A stretch of 64,000 bases of DNA from Symsagittifera roscoffensis. Taxonomy: Eukaryota; Xenacoelomorpha; Acoela; Convolutidae. A program made the translations under genes and the position numbers. Where the stretch lies: the NCBI RefSeq assembly GCF_963678635.1, contig NC_087062.1, positions 48,890,552 through 48,954,551 on the forward strand, read 5' to 3'. Positions 48,001-56,982 of this stretch are shown here, one piece after another. Numbering within the stretch: the stretch's first letter is position 1; each line of letters opens with the position of its first letter. The notes below the pieces were generated by a model, which was given only the letters and a program-made list of their open reading frames with translations, ran no database searches and was not told the DNA's origin.

Positions 48001-49007
48001 GGTATCAGATTCTCTTTTTCTCCCCCTGTCAGCGTTGCACTATCTCCTTGCCCGCTCTCGCCTGAACGACCTGCGCTCGTTAAAGAGGTCACCACTGCGC
48101 TGGCTCTCGACTTCACCACTCTCGGGTTCATGGCTCGACTTCCTGTTTTCCCTTTTAGTCGCTTCAGCCCCTTCCTGGCTCGTCTGACAGGTAATTTCTT
48201 TGCAACCTGCTGATCATCGGCACTGTCTTCTGTAACTGACTCGGTCAGAACATCCGACTCCATGGAGTTCACTATTTTCTCCAGGACCTCACGCATGATG
48301 GGTTGGTTCAATCCCACCTTCATTATGGACTGCGTCCCATATCGCCTTATCACGTCCCATGATCTTTCCATGAAATTCACTCGGCTCCAGGTTACCCCTG
48401 TCTTGCTCTCTAACTCACTTTGATATCTCTCCCATTCCTCTTCCGGCAGCGTGCTCAGGAAGGATACCCTCATTGATTCTTCGATTTTCCTCCTCCTTGG
48501 TGACTCATGGAGCAATCTCTGCGTATCCCTGCTTCGGCATTCTCTCGCCTGGCTTATTGGGTCTATCGGGGATAAGTCGGCCGACGCCTCCTTTGTAGGG
48601 GACATGAAAGACGATGGGGTCATTAGCAACAGACTCCCATCGACTTCCCCATCGTCGTCTTCACTAAACCGGTATTCTAGCAAGTCTCTCTCTAACGCTC
48701 CCAGATCTGTCTCACCCGGTTTTCCCGTCTTTCCCTCGGTGTCGTTATCGTCATCGTCCTGATCCATCAAATCATCATCACCTGCATCAGGTTTCGGCCT
48801 GGGTCCTGAAGGTCCTTGTCGTGAGTCTATACCCGAGTCCGGCCGAGCCGGTACGGTCATGTCTCCTGCATGATAAAACAACTCATCATTCACCAGGAAT
48901 TCTACGGACTCCTCGCCATGTGGTGCCATGTCCTCTATTGTTATATATGAGCCTCCTCTGCTCTCTTTTGCCACTTCCATCATCACTACTTCACTTCTCC
49001 TGACCAC
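45021..49007 (-). CDS. ORF4, 1,328-aa unknown protein
   Basis: Intact reading frame, the longest unbroken ORF after pol. The frame opens with GTG at 49007, but two ATGs at 48983 and 48980 are the likelier starts. The first lies 2 bases after the TAG of the preceding ORF (TAGTGATG), suggesting reinitiation. The N-terminal region is acidic (around DDDLMDQDDDDNDTEG). A basic, possibly nuclear-targeting stretch follows (LPVRRARKGLKRLKG), then a long, mostly helical-looking body. I see no signal peptide, membrane helix, zinc finger or known catalytic motif. The C-terminal third is present in copy A with high amino-acid similarity, which points to past selection. It occupies an env-like position but does not look like an envelope protein. 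Function unknown. Confidence 0.75.
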   Translation of the reverse strand: MVRRSEVVMMEVAKESRGGSYITIEDMAPHGEESVEFLVNDELFYHAGDMTVPARPDSGIDSRQGPSGPRPKPDAGDDDLMDQDDDDNDTEGKTGKPGETDLGALERDLLEYRFSEDDDGEVDGSLLLMTPSSFMSPTKEASADLSPIDPISQARECRSRDTQRLLHESPRRRKIEESMRVSFLSTLPEEEWERYQSELESKTGVTWSRVNFMERSWDVIRRYGTQSIMKVGLNQPIMREVLEKIVNSMESDVLTESVTEDSADDQQVAKKLPVRRARKGLKRLKGKTGSRAMNPRVVKSRASAVVTSLTSAGRSGESGQGDSATLTGGEKENLIPPMLLAGLTTTAVRSKKTARTLADFKLEMEIISQCGSGGLEDYKPSRTNIAKLKLEGQLDVVEYSRVTLPESVHMGDPAEGYVEMLKARNSARGHLMAWSEKRAMQEYLKELMENSNLNRKEYGTVMSSEANEIGLEKLLEISWRAALQRCFDEAMHAPATVAAYLAHPCVRTDLQVRLAWCLMGITRAEYEASNDSKSREQELELMEALRALISKDDSAIAWAKLKDALCFVRFVVDRIPTPVLGECIKIIRQKGVDCERNFLRALLELYQDMSLTVPNKESNDMESYRKLEEVRRYSNKELKVSRELIEAVKGQKEFATLGKLKSFQYVSGIPGMAYNPFVNEEAREAYFDYEQVRVLNFWVERIKETGMLMAEQPKLRIILEERVVEPSVPELKGQVSFDCGSWDGPLKTSLVTMWELMKPSWCPHPNAGLIWDMTADITLDLDDDASLHDLAMIHHLLAMRLTKRKSNPSTELSEEGPSSNWLKQGTCLAQHSGMEGHVCNLGHCLVTLSEQHRQLARLYGRLSMSDKSGMELVADCHGVTDVNLITALGFCSMTSSIVTSLSVEVFPGALQTEQKIGGRREALENEMNLKDSESYHKPTGSKYLVGSSSAPYCSSRYPTHMVVMDARTQQVLIDQLFSVPKCVRLARMSERSYDLLAKIFRAVPKRSEGELQDVVGEEFLRLNEGNVSEFQKQKASGALPTEFPTIEEKDDLHRILMEVEPLLGASGYRTRRNIVRTHGEYPCHCLAQTLWYPKRGSLMLVWDVEELYSTGLPDQNQQVSIVVVSAMLAVRWLEANADTSEQETAVPTPEQLSNVKMSRELDLFRTTCKVLRIPKAIERIWSRQRLMPWFRAVMTSWMYERAKRHISRNTEAYQSFQLDIGPGAYKRAFLTHRNAVTTAMKRVAGAPCVTEEEKKEVLRADLERNVSLGLHNSFCRNREQKVNVDLLPCCKPRLLEQESWGTARNSMDVLEKVLEDSEAEDQDGEVME

Positions 49008-50497
49008 TTCAGTCTTGATAAGTCATCCGTGGGAGAATACACTTCGTTCCACATTTCGGCCGAGACCTCTGGTCTCCTGGAAGGTAGTGCCTTGATCTTT
49101 TTCCTACTCCAAGCATCAGGAAATGAGAAGTCAAACGTGTGCGCGGCTGCAACATTCCAGCCGATGAAGCGCGGCTCCATCCCTTCACTCCACTTCAACA
49201 TTCTCTTCTCTGCATCACGAGCTGCTCCGATGCGAGGGGCAATGATGGGAGACGTGACTCCCAACAACATCCTCCTTATTGGTGGATATCGAGGGCATTG
49301 GTCCGGCAGCGGCCTGGACCCAGAAAGCCACGCTTGCTGGTTCTCCTTAGCGTGTGCATAGGCCTCTGGTAAGAGTGGCACTCCCATAGCCGCTGCCGTA
49401 TCCTTCACTACTGGTCTTAAGTTCCAAAGCTTCGGGTTGAACTGGATGTGAGAAAGTTCCTCACGGCCCATTCGGCACTTGAAGTGGTTGTTGAAATCCA
49501 TCAACATCCAACCTGGCTCCGCTATTCTTCCGAAAAGCCTATCGTCACTGGCCAGCCCTCTCAACTCCCTCTGTTCTACCCAGTTCAGCACGGAACAGTC
49601 CACGACTGAGACCAGGTTGACGTATAACACCGAATTCCTGTATGCCTTGACTTGCACGTCTGGGAACACGAAAGACATCACCGGTCCATACACCACCGTG
49701 ACGAATTCCCGCAGTCCGTGAATCAGAGCCAACGGATCGATCCGCATCATGACTGCCAAATCTGTCAGCAAGGGCATGCCACAATATTGCTTGCACTCAC
49801 TCGCATCAGTCGCCACCTTATCTTCTCCCGTGACGCTTCTATTCTGTTGTAAGAGATATTGGAGCAGGAGAGTCCTCCAGTCTTTCATCTTCTTGAGCGA
49901 GGCGGTTTCCAACTGTGCATTGAACTCACGACTGGGTCCCTGTAGTTGTTCAGGGTAACGTAACAGCACAAGCAAATCACCCAGTCGACCGTAGGTCATG
50001 GCAATCAGGGTCAGGAAACCATCCAACCTCAAATCTGCCAACGCTTGGGTGAAGAGATTCGCCGGCCCCTTCACGAATTTTTCGTGACCAAATGTCACGT
50101 ATAAGGCTAATACCAGGCCAATCGGTAATTTCCTGATGTCTCTGACAAAACTCGCGATCAAGTTCCGGGATGCCCTAGGATAGCACGTTGACAGGAAGGA
50201 TGGCGTCCATCCCACTCCCATTCCACCCAAGATAGCATCCGATCGTTCGTACTGTGCCCTCGTGGCTAGCACGTCAGCTTGGAACTTGTCCAGTGACATC
50301 GTGTTTACGTCCTGCATCAACTTCAACATCATGCCCCCAGTTAACTCCCGGGTATCAAACAAGTTTTTCAGATACACGTGTATCTCTCTTATCACTGCCG
50401 GCGCATGCTCGAACGCGTCCTCACCCAAGCTGCGCAGCCTTGGTGACAAGTACAACCATACGTTGTTGTGCGGCTTCGTGCGCAAAGCCATTGCCAT
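48986..50497 (-). CDS. 503-aa unknown region (end of ORF3)
   Basis: Open for 503 codons from ATGGCAATGGCT. The same frame continues upstream for about 38 more codons (to about 50615), past a single TAA at 50504-50506. That upstream stretch (DDDHLLVQQVADDLWFRQM) looks coding and overlaps the end of the second SGNH-like region in another frame. The region was therefore probably fused to that region and separated by one shift and one stop. The protein is mixed alpha-helical in appearance and rich in R and L, with no membrane segment or known motif. It ends with TAG next to the ATG of ORF4. It is absent from copy A. Function unknown. Confidence 0.6.
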   Translation of the reverse strand: MAMALRTKPHNNVWLYLSPRLRSLGEDAFEHAPAVIREIHVYLKNLFDTRELTGGMMLKLMQDVNTMSLDKFQADVLATRAQYERSDAILGGMGVGWTPSFLSTCYPRASRNLIASFVRDIRKLPIGLVLALYVTFGHEKFVKGPANLFTQALADLRLDGFLTLIAMTYGRLGDLLVLLRYPEQLQGPSREFNAQLETASLKKMKDWRTLLLQYLLQQNRSVTGEDKVATDASECKQYCGMPLLTDLAVMMRIDPLALIHGLREFVTVVYGPVMSFVFPDVQVKAYRNSVLYVNLVSVVDCSVLNWVEQRELRGLASDDRLFGRIAEPGWMLMDFNNHFKCRMGREELSHIQFNPKLWNLRPVVKDTAAAMGVPLLPEAYAHAKENQQAWLSGSRPLPDQCPRYPPIRRMLLGVTSPIIAPRIGAARDAEKRMLKWSEGMEPRFIGWNVAAAHTFDFSFPDAWSRKKIKALPSRRPEVSAEMWNEVYSPTDDLSRLKWSGEVK

Positions 50498-50601
50498 GAG
50501 ATCTTATTCCGCTGATGTCATGTTCTTCCTGACTGTCCTGCCCTGCTCATTCTCGGCATGATCCATCTGTCTGAACCAGAGATCATCAGCCACCTGTTGT
50601 A

Positions 50602-51480
50602 CTAACAGATGATCGTCATCCACCCTGGTCTTAATTTCAGCAACCTGGCAAAGTTGGACAGCTCCAACCCCAGAACTTCATTTAGCACCAACCGAGTTGT
50701 GCTACAATCTCGGAGCCCTTGTATGGCATTCGAAATGTCAGCCCAAACGGCGGGACGCTCAGATCGGAACGGGTAGTAATTGTCTGGGTCTACTACTCTG
50801 TTCGGGGCAGGAATTATCACGTTGAACCTCCCCTCTGCTATCGTTGTGACCATTGTGTACACAAACTGAAGGGGTTCTGGCAAGGCAGCGTACCCTGGGG
50901 ACAATACAAAGATCACCTTCACCACATTTTGGGTGAAGCGTTGTTTTGCTGCTGCTTCTACCTCAGCCATCGCCGAGAGCAGTGTCATTATTGCCTCCCC
51001 TATGACCTCGTTGCTCGGGATCGACCCATCCGTCAGACGTGACAATAAGCCCCTGCTTTGCCGATGATCATTTGAGCCTGCAACCACTATCACCTGCGGC
51101 TCCATGCTGACCACCCTTCGTACACTTATCATCATGCCGATTGCCTGTCCCCAGTCCAATTTAGGTGCCGTCAAGAAAATCACGTCGGGCCAAAAGAGAG
51201 ACCGGGGCGTATAGAGATAGTCGGAACTGGCTACGATCAGATACTTTGCAGCTTTCATCTCTAAGGGATCGTAAGCTGCGAACAGGCCATCGCCTATTGG
51301 GGCCTTCAATTTCCCATATCTCTGGTCATCTCCATCTACCGTGGTCGTTCGGGGGTAGTCCCTTGAATACTCGCCTGGCGTCTGACCGGGTGGTTTAGCG
51401 AACTGCCTGTACATCTTATGATGCTTGTTATTGGGCTTGTTCTCTGCCTGAAACTTGCCCCTTCGAGCAGGTGGCGTCAA
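50602..51480 (-). CDS. Second SGNH-like region of ORF3
   Basis: A 292-codon stretch in the same frame as the preceding SGNH ORF and separated from it only by a TAA at 51481-51483. Copy A reads through that point. From about residue 80 it shows an SGNH-like order: a beta strand ending LIVASSDYL (block I position, SSD instead of GDS), LDWGQA (possible block II glycine, about 111), VIVVAGSNDH (block III-like, Asn about 138) and a late PGYAALPEPL/YYPFRSERPAVW part without a clear DxxH. The fold call is moderate and the catalytic serine motif is not canonical, so it may be a non-catalytic or divergent hydrolase. The N-terminal 70 residues are basic and proline-rich. Confidence 0.45.
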   Translation of the reverse strand: MTPPARRGKFQAENKPNNKHHKMYRQFAKPPGQTPGEYSRDYPRTTTVDGDDQRYGKLKAPIGDGLFAAYDPLEMKAAKYLIVASSDYLYTPRSLFWPDVIFLTAPKLDWGQAIGMMISVRRVVSMEPQVIVVAGSNDHRQSRGLLSRLTDGSIPSNEVIGEAIMTLLSAMAEVEAAAKQRFTQNVVKVIFVLSPGYAALPEPLQFVYTMVTTIAEGRFNVIIPAPNRVVDPDNYYPFRSERPAVWADISNAIQGLRDCSTTRLVLNEVLGLELSNFARLLKLRPGWMTIIC

Positions 51481-52794
51481 TTACCGGGCTCTCTGTCGGA
51501 CGTCCGTAAGGGATCGCGTGTTCAAGGGTCCAAAGGTGTTGTCCTGAGGCAATACATTCAAGTCTGCATGTCGGAGCGTAGTCGTAGAGCTGAACTGCTC
51601 CTGCTCTGCTAGCAGCCAATCCACGCATGGTATCCGATACAATCGCGACACCGTGGGACTTTCTCCGCCAATCATTCTCATCGCGTCCTCCCGACACGTC
51701 AGGGTATTCATGTTCAATTTCGTGGACATGTCTGTCTTATACTGTCCCCAATGACTCGGGTCTGATCGGTTCCAAAGCAGCAGGCTGCCTGGTTCAACTC
51801 CCTCCGCAGGCACGGCGCTCGTAGACGGTCCTGCTGCTGGAGCAGGGTTTGCCGTGGCGGGCGGATCGTTCCTCCTAGACACGGTCTGGGAGTTATTTCT
51901 GTTCTGAACCACTGATCTGCCGAGTCGGCTTTCAAGCGGTTGTGTTCTGGGAGGAGGAGCAGTCCCTAGCCTCTCTCTCACGTTTGAGCTCGGAGCGGTG
52001 GGTGCGGCTACAGCCGTCTCCATCGCCAAGGGCCCTAGGCGGTTGACGAGGGATTCGGGCACGCTTGCCCTTATTCTACTTCCTCCGGTCTTTGAGCTGG
52101 TCCGAGCCAGAGAACTGGTCGCCCTCGATTCCTGCTCCATTTCCCTCAATTGCGTCTGAAATACATCATTCATCCAGTGTCTCCCTCGTTGGGTGTTGAA
52201 ATGTATCCCATCTCTGGTAAGCGCAATGTGATCAATCATGCGCAGCGTGTTTTCGAGATCCAGAAGTCGCAACTCGCCAGGGTTGCTTCTCACCATATTA
52301 CGGATCATTTCGTTCCACCGTGTCACGTTGTCATTCATGAAATCTGCCACTGTGGTGCCCATCAGCGGGTTTTGTGGTATCGTGCACAGCACCACAAACC
52401 TGGGCCTGTACTTCTCCTTCAGTTCATTCAGGAGGTATACCAGCAGAGGCTCCCACTTGCACTCGGGAGTCACTGGGGCTCTCGAGACGTCGTTAGTTCC
52501 TAGCATTATCACCAGCGTATCCAGGTGATCCTCGCTTTGGAATTCCATCATCTTGATGACCTGAGCCACTGAAGTTCCTCCAAAGGACAAAGTGGTGGTC
52601 TGACCATAGACGAAGATCTCATTCAGATCCCTCACCAAACTGTCTCCTATGATCAGGTGGCGACTCCCTGGGGGAATCACCTGGTCGCTCGTAGCGGGGT
52701 TCCAGCTCATGTCATTCAGGCAGGCTCGAGGATGCTCCGCAGCTACTTGCGTGAACTGGTGCCGTGTCATCAGATTCGTCCTAATATCTACCAC
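51481..52794 (-). pseudogene. SGNH/GDSL hydrolase region of ORF3
   Basis: A 437-codon stretch with a complete SGNH hydrolase signature: HLIIGDSLVRDL (nucleophile Ser about 52), LSFGGTS (block II Gly about 72), VIMLGTNDVS (Asn about 101) and TRDGIHFN (Asp about 195, His about 198). This family contains esterases, lipases and acetyl-hydrolases. Esterases of this fold also occur in ORF1 proteins of CR1/L2-type LINEs, usually after a coiled coil, which is the same order as here. The frame is continuous with the upstream 350-codon ORF except for a TAA at 52804-52806; copy A has a sense codon there. The C-terminal 200 residues are proline/serine-rich and end in a conserved WNRSDPSHWGQYKT-type stretch. 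Substrate unknown. Confidence 0.8.
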
Positions 52795-52803
52795 GCGGGA
52801 CTT

Positions 52804-53856
52804 TTAATAGGTTCTGCCATGCGCAGTCCCCGAGGGCACTATCGTGTGGGGTGCTCGCTCCGAGCTATTAGATGACTGATCACGACGCTGGGAAGGAACG
52901 ATCCTGCCCAATGTCCGTCCAGTGGTTCGGTTGATCTCCTCCATTGTCGCTCTAGCCACTTGGTTGAACGATTCTTGGAACTGAGGGGCGAGGTAAGTGT
53001 CAGAAGAGTCTGGTATCGTGAACCTTTGACTAGAAGCAGACAGTCGTGTCTGCTGAGGAGCCTCGGGCTCTCTCGATGCACGCAAATCCAGAACCTCGGT
53101 CCCTCTCGATACACACAGCTCCTTAGCTGTTGTCCAGGGGCGTGTGTCATTGGATCCCTCCGAGGATCTCATGCTCGCCAGAACTTCCGGTGACACTTGG
53201 CTCACCTTCGCCATATACAGCTCCTTCAGGTGCTTTATTTCATCCTCCTTATAAGCCACCTGTAGATCTTCGTATTTCTTCTTCCATTCGTCTCTTTCTC
53301 GAGCTATTGCCCTATACTCCTGGAGTTTGGCACACAGCTCGCTCTGATTTTTCTCCTTCTTCTCCAGCGTCTCGATCGTCTCCGACGTCTGGATCTCTAT
53401 TTCACTCACCCTCACTTTCTTCGAAGGAGGAGCAGCTGTAGGAGAGTCGACTGAATGTGACGGGCCTGGCCCATCACGTTGTCTCTTCGTTCCGATGAGT
53501 GGCTGCGCCGGTTGGACTGGTAAGGGCATCTCACCTAGCCGGTGGTCCCTCTGCTCACCTAGTCCTGGCTCACGAGCCAGGTCGTGGCCAGACATTTCTC
53601 CACGCCTCCATCTCATCAGTCGATTTCGACCTCTCTCGGCGGTCCCGGACTCACCGAAGGCCAACATCAACACGACTTCCGTAGGGCGATTCCCTCTACC
53701 CTCTCGTCCTAGTGCATTAAGGAGCGCGACCACAAACATCGCCAACCCCGGGTCTTCTCGTGTAAAATCACAATCGATCAGCCGCTGATAGATCTCGTCT
53801 AGAGTCGCTCTCAGACTCGCTGAGAGGAATTCCATGAGTTCGTTCGTGTCACCCAT
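52804..53856 (-). pseudogene. Coiled-coil N-terminal part of ORF3
   Basis: 350 codons from ATGGGTGACACG at 53856. A short helical N-terminus (1-75) is followed by a proline/glycine-rich linker, a basic motif PPSKKVRV (about 144-150, resembling a nuclear localisation signal and kept as PPPKKVRM in copy A) and a coiled coil over about 150-217 (TSETIETLEKKEKNQSEL to EIKHLKELYMAKV). A Ser/Arg-rich region follows. The closing TAA is in frame with the SGNH ORF directly downstream, so both were one protein. The coiled coil suggests self-association, by analogy with LINE ORF1 proteins. That role is inference. Confidence 0.7.
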
Positions 53857-54344
53857 TTCTTCTCGTTTTGATTCTTGTTGTCGTGTCGTGTGATTCCTTT
53901 CTGTTTCGTCTGATTCAGTTTATTCAGTAAACAGTTTCCGATCAATCAAGATCTAAAAAACAAGTCGCGACTTAAAACCATCATTCTTGGATACAACATC
54001 ATTCAACTCTTTAAAACTCTCCATTGAAATTCTCTTCTTAATTCTGATTTAAAAATCTAGCACCAAGGTGGATCGTCCACCTTTATCTTTGTCAGGGTAG
54101 CACGAATGTGCGCTGTCACCTTGATGACCTGGAGTACCCCAGGTCTTTTATGACACATCATAACAATCACATGAGACACATCATAACAATAACATAACAC
54201 ATAAACACAAAAACATCACACGCCTATACTATCACATAAAAACATAATCCCTAATACTGTACCTAAAACCTAACCTAATCTAAAACTTGACTCTAATTCT
54301 TATCGAGTAACTTAATAAAAACCACTTATCGCCGAGCGCAATTC
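53857..54344 (-). promoter_or_regulatory. Non-coding spacer between ORF2 and ORF3 with two conserved hairpins
   Basis: About 490 bases without coding potential. It holds AGGTGGA/TCCACCT with loop TCG (54066-54082) and GACCTGG/CCAGGTC with a 6-base loop (54126-54145). Both hairpins recur in copy A at 39265-39343, although the surrounding sequence has diverged. An 'acataacacataaac' low-complexity stretch lies at 54150-54260. The spacer may hold a splice site, internal promoter or translation element for ORF3/ORF4; none is proven. Confidence 0.5.
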
Positions 54345-55792
54345 TTAGCATATGCTCAGATAGTACTTTTTATGTAAGTAAACCTGTATGTCAGTCTCTG
54401 AAAATATCACGTGTACAAGTGCGTACAACTCTCTCGGATGTAGCTTTCCCCTATTAGGATCGTATACTGGCAACGAGAGAGAGGTCACTCCTCTCTCAAC
54501 CAAAAAATCCCTAAGTCGAGTCAAGGCCAATACCAAGCTCTTTGGATCTACGTGTTGCCTATCAGTGGCCTTGGTAACCAGGAAACACAAATATTTCCCT
54601 GGTATCTGTGATGCAACAGGGGGCAGCGCTATCATCCCTCCCACACCAGGCCTCTGTTTCCACAAAAACTCGATATTTTTATACTCTCTTTTGAAGTCAG
54701 CCGCTAGTGCTGTTTTGAAGCTTACGTCCGCGGTTATCGCTATGGCACACGTGCGTTCCGTGAGTATGAAATCGCTGTCTGTTATGACGATGTTGTTCGA
54801 ATAATGGTTCGGTAGATCAAAATACGATTCAAAGATTCGTCCAAAAGGTGGTTTTTTAGCATTCTCGCCCTCTGTCTCTAGTTCTCCGGTTTCTCTTGCC
54901 GATTTCAAATTTTTTATTATCAGATTTTCGGTGTGGGTGAGTCCTACCCCCAATCCCCGGACAAAAATATCCATCGACGTCCCCGTCGATCGCCCAAAGT
55001 CTAGGAGATCGAGGTTGGATTGTGGAACACGTAGAGGACCATCTGGGGCGACCCAGTTGGACTCGGTATTGTCATGACTGCTGTATTTGACGCCGTCTCT
55101 ATCGACGTCCTGAATCGTCAGGATCGTCTCTTTTGGATCTGTCGGCAGATCAGGGAGCCATTCGAGCACGCGCAAGTTTGTTAGTTCTTGCTCATGAGTC
55201 TGTTCCACTTCTGGTTCGAACTCCACTTCCGGTTCTGATCGATCGTCGATCCAATCTTGATCCATATCGTTCACCAGGTCGATTTCTTCTAGCATCGCCA
55301 CTTCGTCCAGTCCCACCAGCGAGTCTATGACATCACTTACAACTATCCTGTCTACAACGAAGTCCTCGCCGTACGGATTGTATTTCTTCTGGTTTTTTCC
55401 TCTCTTGCTTTGGCGTGTTTCCATAGTGAGAGGAAAGTCAGGCTGTATTCCCTTGTCAATTTCGATTTGTTCCGGGCAGTCCCAGTCTTCCTCGGCATAG
55501 GGTAGAGTTTCATCGTCCACCTCTACTCGCTCGGTCAACTCGAGATCCAGTGGTAGGTCGCAGTCATCCACCACCTCATTCCCGTCGTTTTTGTCGCGAG
55601 TACCCTTTCAATCACTTCACAAGCAGGATCCACTATCAAATAGTCTCCCTCTTGCATGTCCGCTGGGATGCACCAATCCTCTGACGAGGCATTGTGTGGT
55701 TTGATGTTTTCATAATGAGCTGCTCTTCCAGTGCTCAATCGATAAAAACGACCTCTTGGTGCACTTCTGTTATCTGAAATGGACCACGCCAT
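54345..55792 (-). pseudogene. ORF2 C-terminus: acidic linker and macro-like module
   Basis: Covers two frames (55792-55535 and 55574-54345). They join at a 1-base loss near 55603-55609, as comparison with copy A shows. The first about 240 residues of the 409-aa part are acidic and look disordered. Residues about 262-402 match the macro-domain fold, nearest in style to the TARG1/OARD1 group: ITDSDFILTERTCAIAI, then FKTALAADFKREYKNIEFL, PGKYLCFLVTKATDRQ, LVLALTRLRDFLVERGVTSL and FSETDIQVYL. The glycine-rich ligand loops are altered (FKTALA at the GAGIA position, YDPNRGKL at the GCGLDRL position), so ADP-ribose binding may be lost or changed. In the family such domains bind or remove ADP-ribose. 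Its place after integrase in the same polyprotein is unusual. Confidence 0.65.
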
Positions 55793-56505
55793 TTCTTTAA
55801 TAATTTCTTGGTTCCCTTTGGTGGAACCACTTCCTGGAACACCCAGACGTAGTCGCCAACTGAGTAGGCCTTCGCATCAGCTGTCCTTTTATCAAACCTC
55901 CTTTTTTGTCTAATTTGTGCCTGTTGTGTATTCCTCCTGCATAAGTCATTGAGGTCCTGCTGTCTTCTAATAACATCCCGCACGTACGTTTGCGGTGCTG
56001 TCCTCTTCCCCTCATATTCAGGGTAGAAAAACGTCAACGGGAGCGCTTTTACATGACCCGTTAACATCATGTGCGGACTTATTCCCGTGGTGGAATGCTC
56101 CGTGCTGTTGTAAGCACCCATCACTTGCGGCAAGTGCTTGTCCCAGTCATCCATGTAACGCGAGCAGTAGACTCTCAGCATGGATACCAGTGTGCGGTTT
56201 TGCCTCTCGACTAGGCCATTTGTTTGCGGATGATAAGTGGTCGAGTGGGCCTGCGCTACCTGCGACCTTTTCATCAACTCCTTCGTGAGATCACCCACGA
56301 ATGCTTTGCCATTGTCCGATTGGAACGTGATGGGGCAGCCATGCCTCGCTATCCACACATTTATCAAATGATCACATGTTTCTTCCGCCGATGCTGTCAT
56401 GCAGGGTGCTGCTTCCGCATACTTCGTAAAATGGTCGATCATTACCAGCACCTGATTATAGCCCGTTGCTGTCATGCAGATTTTCTGATGATCAATTTGC
56501 ACCAC
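55735..56505 (-). pseudogene. Integrase catalytic core (ORF2)
   Basis: A 256-codon stretch of the rve integrase core. D,D35E residues are present: Asp 5 (VQIDHQKI), Asp 64 (FQSDNGKAF) and Glu 100 (TNGLVERQN). The family-typical VMIDHFTKYAEA and THYHPQTNG-like stretches are also seen. The end (KKWRGPFQITEV) is the usual C-terminal SH3-like region. The segment is in frame with the zinc-binding part and separated by a TAA at 56530-56532, where copy A has TCA. It loses its frame near 55749-55760 through one missing base relative to copy A. It would insert the cDNA into the host genome; this copy would not produce it in one piece. Confidence 0.85.
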
Positions 56506-56529
56506 TTCGTTGAAACCTGACGACTCTAT

Positions 56530-56976
56530 TTACTGTAGGGGGAACCTTAGTTTCCTGGGATCCTTCGCCTGTTGACATGACAGGCATGCGGCGATCCACT
56601 TCTCACAAGCCTTTTTCAATCCCGGCCATTCGAATCGTTTTTGTATCCTGTTATACACTTTGTCCACGCCTTGATGGCCCATCTGATCATGTGAGCGAAA
56701 GAGCAATTCGGTCTGGTACAACTGTGGTAACACTATTGAATTGTATTTATGGAGGACCTTGTCCTCCTCTTTTCGCTTGCAGGCAACGATTCCGTCCTTA
56801 TTCAGGTACAACAAGTCGTTTCGCTTCAGGTGGAATTGCTTCAAGATCTTGTAGCTGTCTTCTTCCAAGTCTCCCTTGTCAGGTGCTCCATTCTCGATCC
56901 ATCTCTTCAGACTGCTCGTCATTCTATCATTTCGTTGAGCCCTTAGGAGATCCGACAGCCTGTATCTGGCTTTCAA
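56530..56976 (-). pseudogene. Integrase zinc-binding region (ORF2)
   Basis: 148 codons in frame with the long upstream ORF, separated by a TAG at 56983-56985 (copy A reads AAG). It contains the HHCC-type zinc-binding region of integrase: SHDQMGHQGVDKVYNRIQKRF, then EWPGLKKACEKWIAACLSCQ. The first 60 residues are a charged lead-in. Confidence 0.85.
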
Positions 56977-56982
56977 ATACGT

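Noticed and set aside
45021..50497. Envelope gene in the env position
   Set aside because: No signal peptide, cleavage site, fusion peptide or membrane anchor is visible in the 503-aa region or ORF4.
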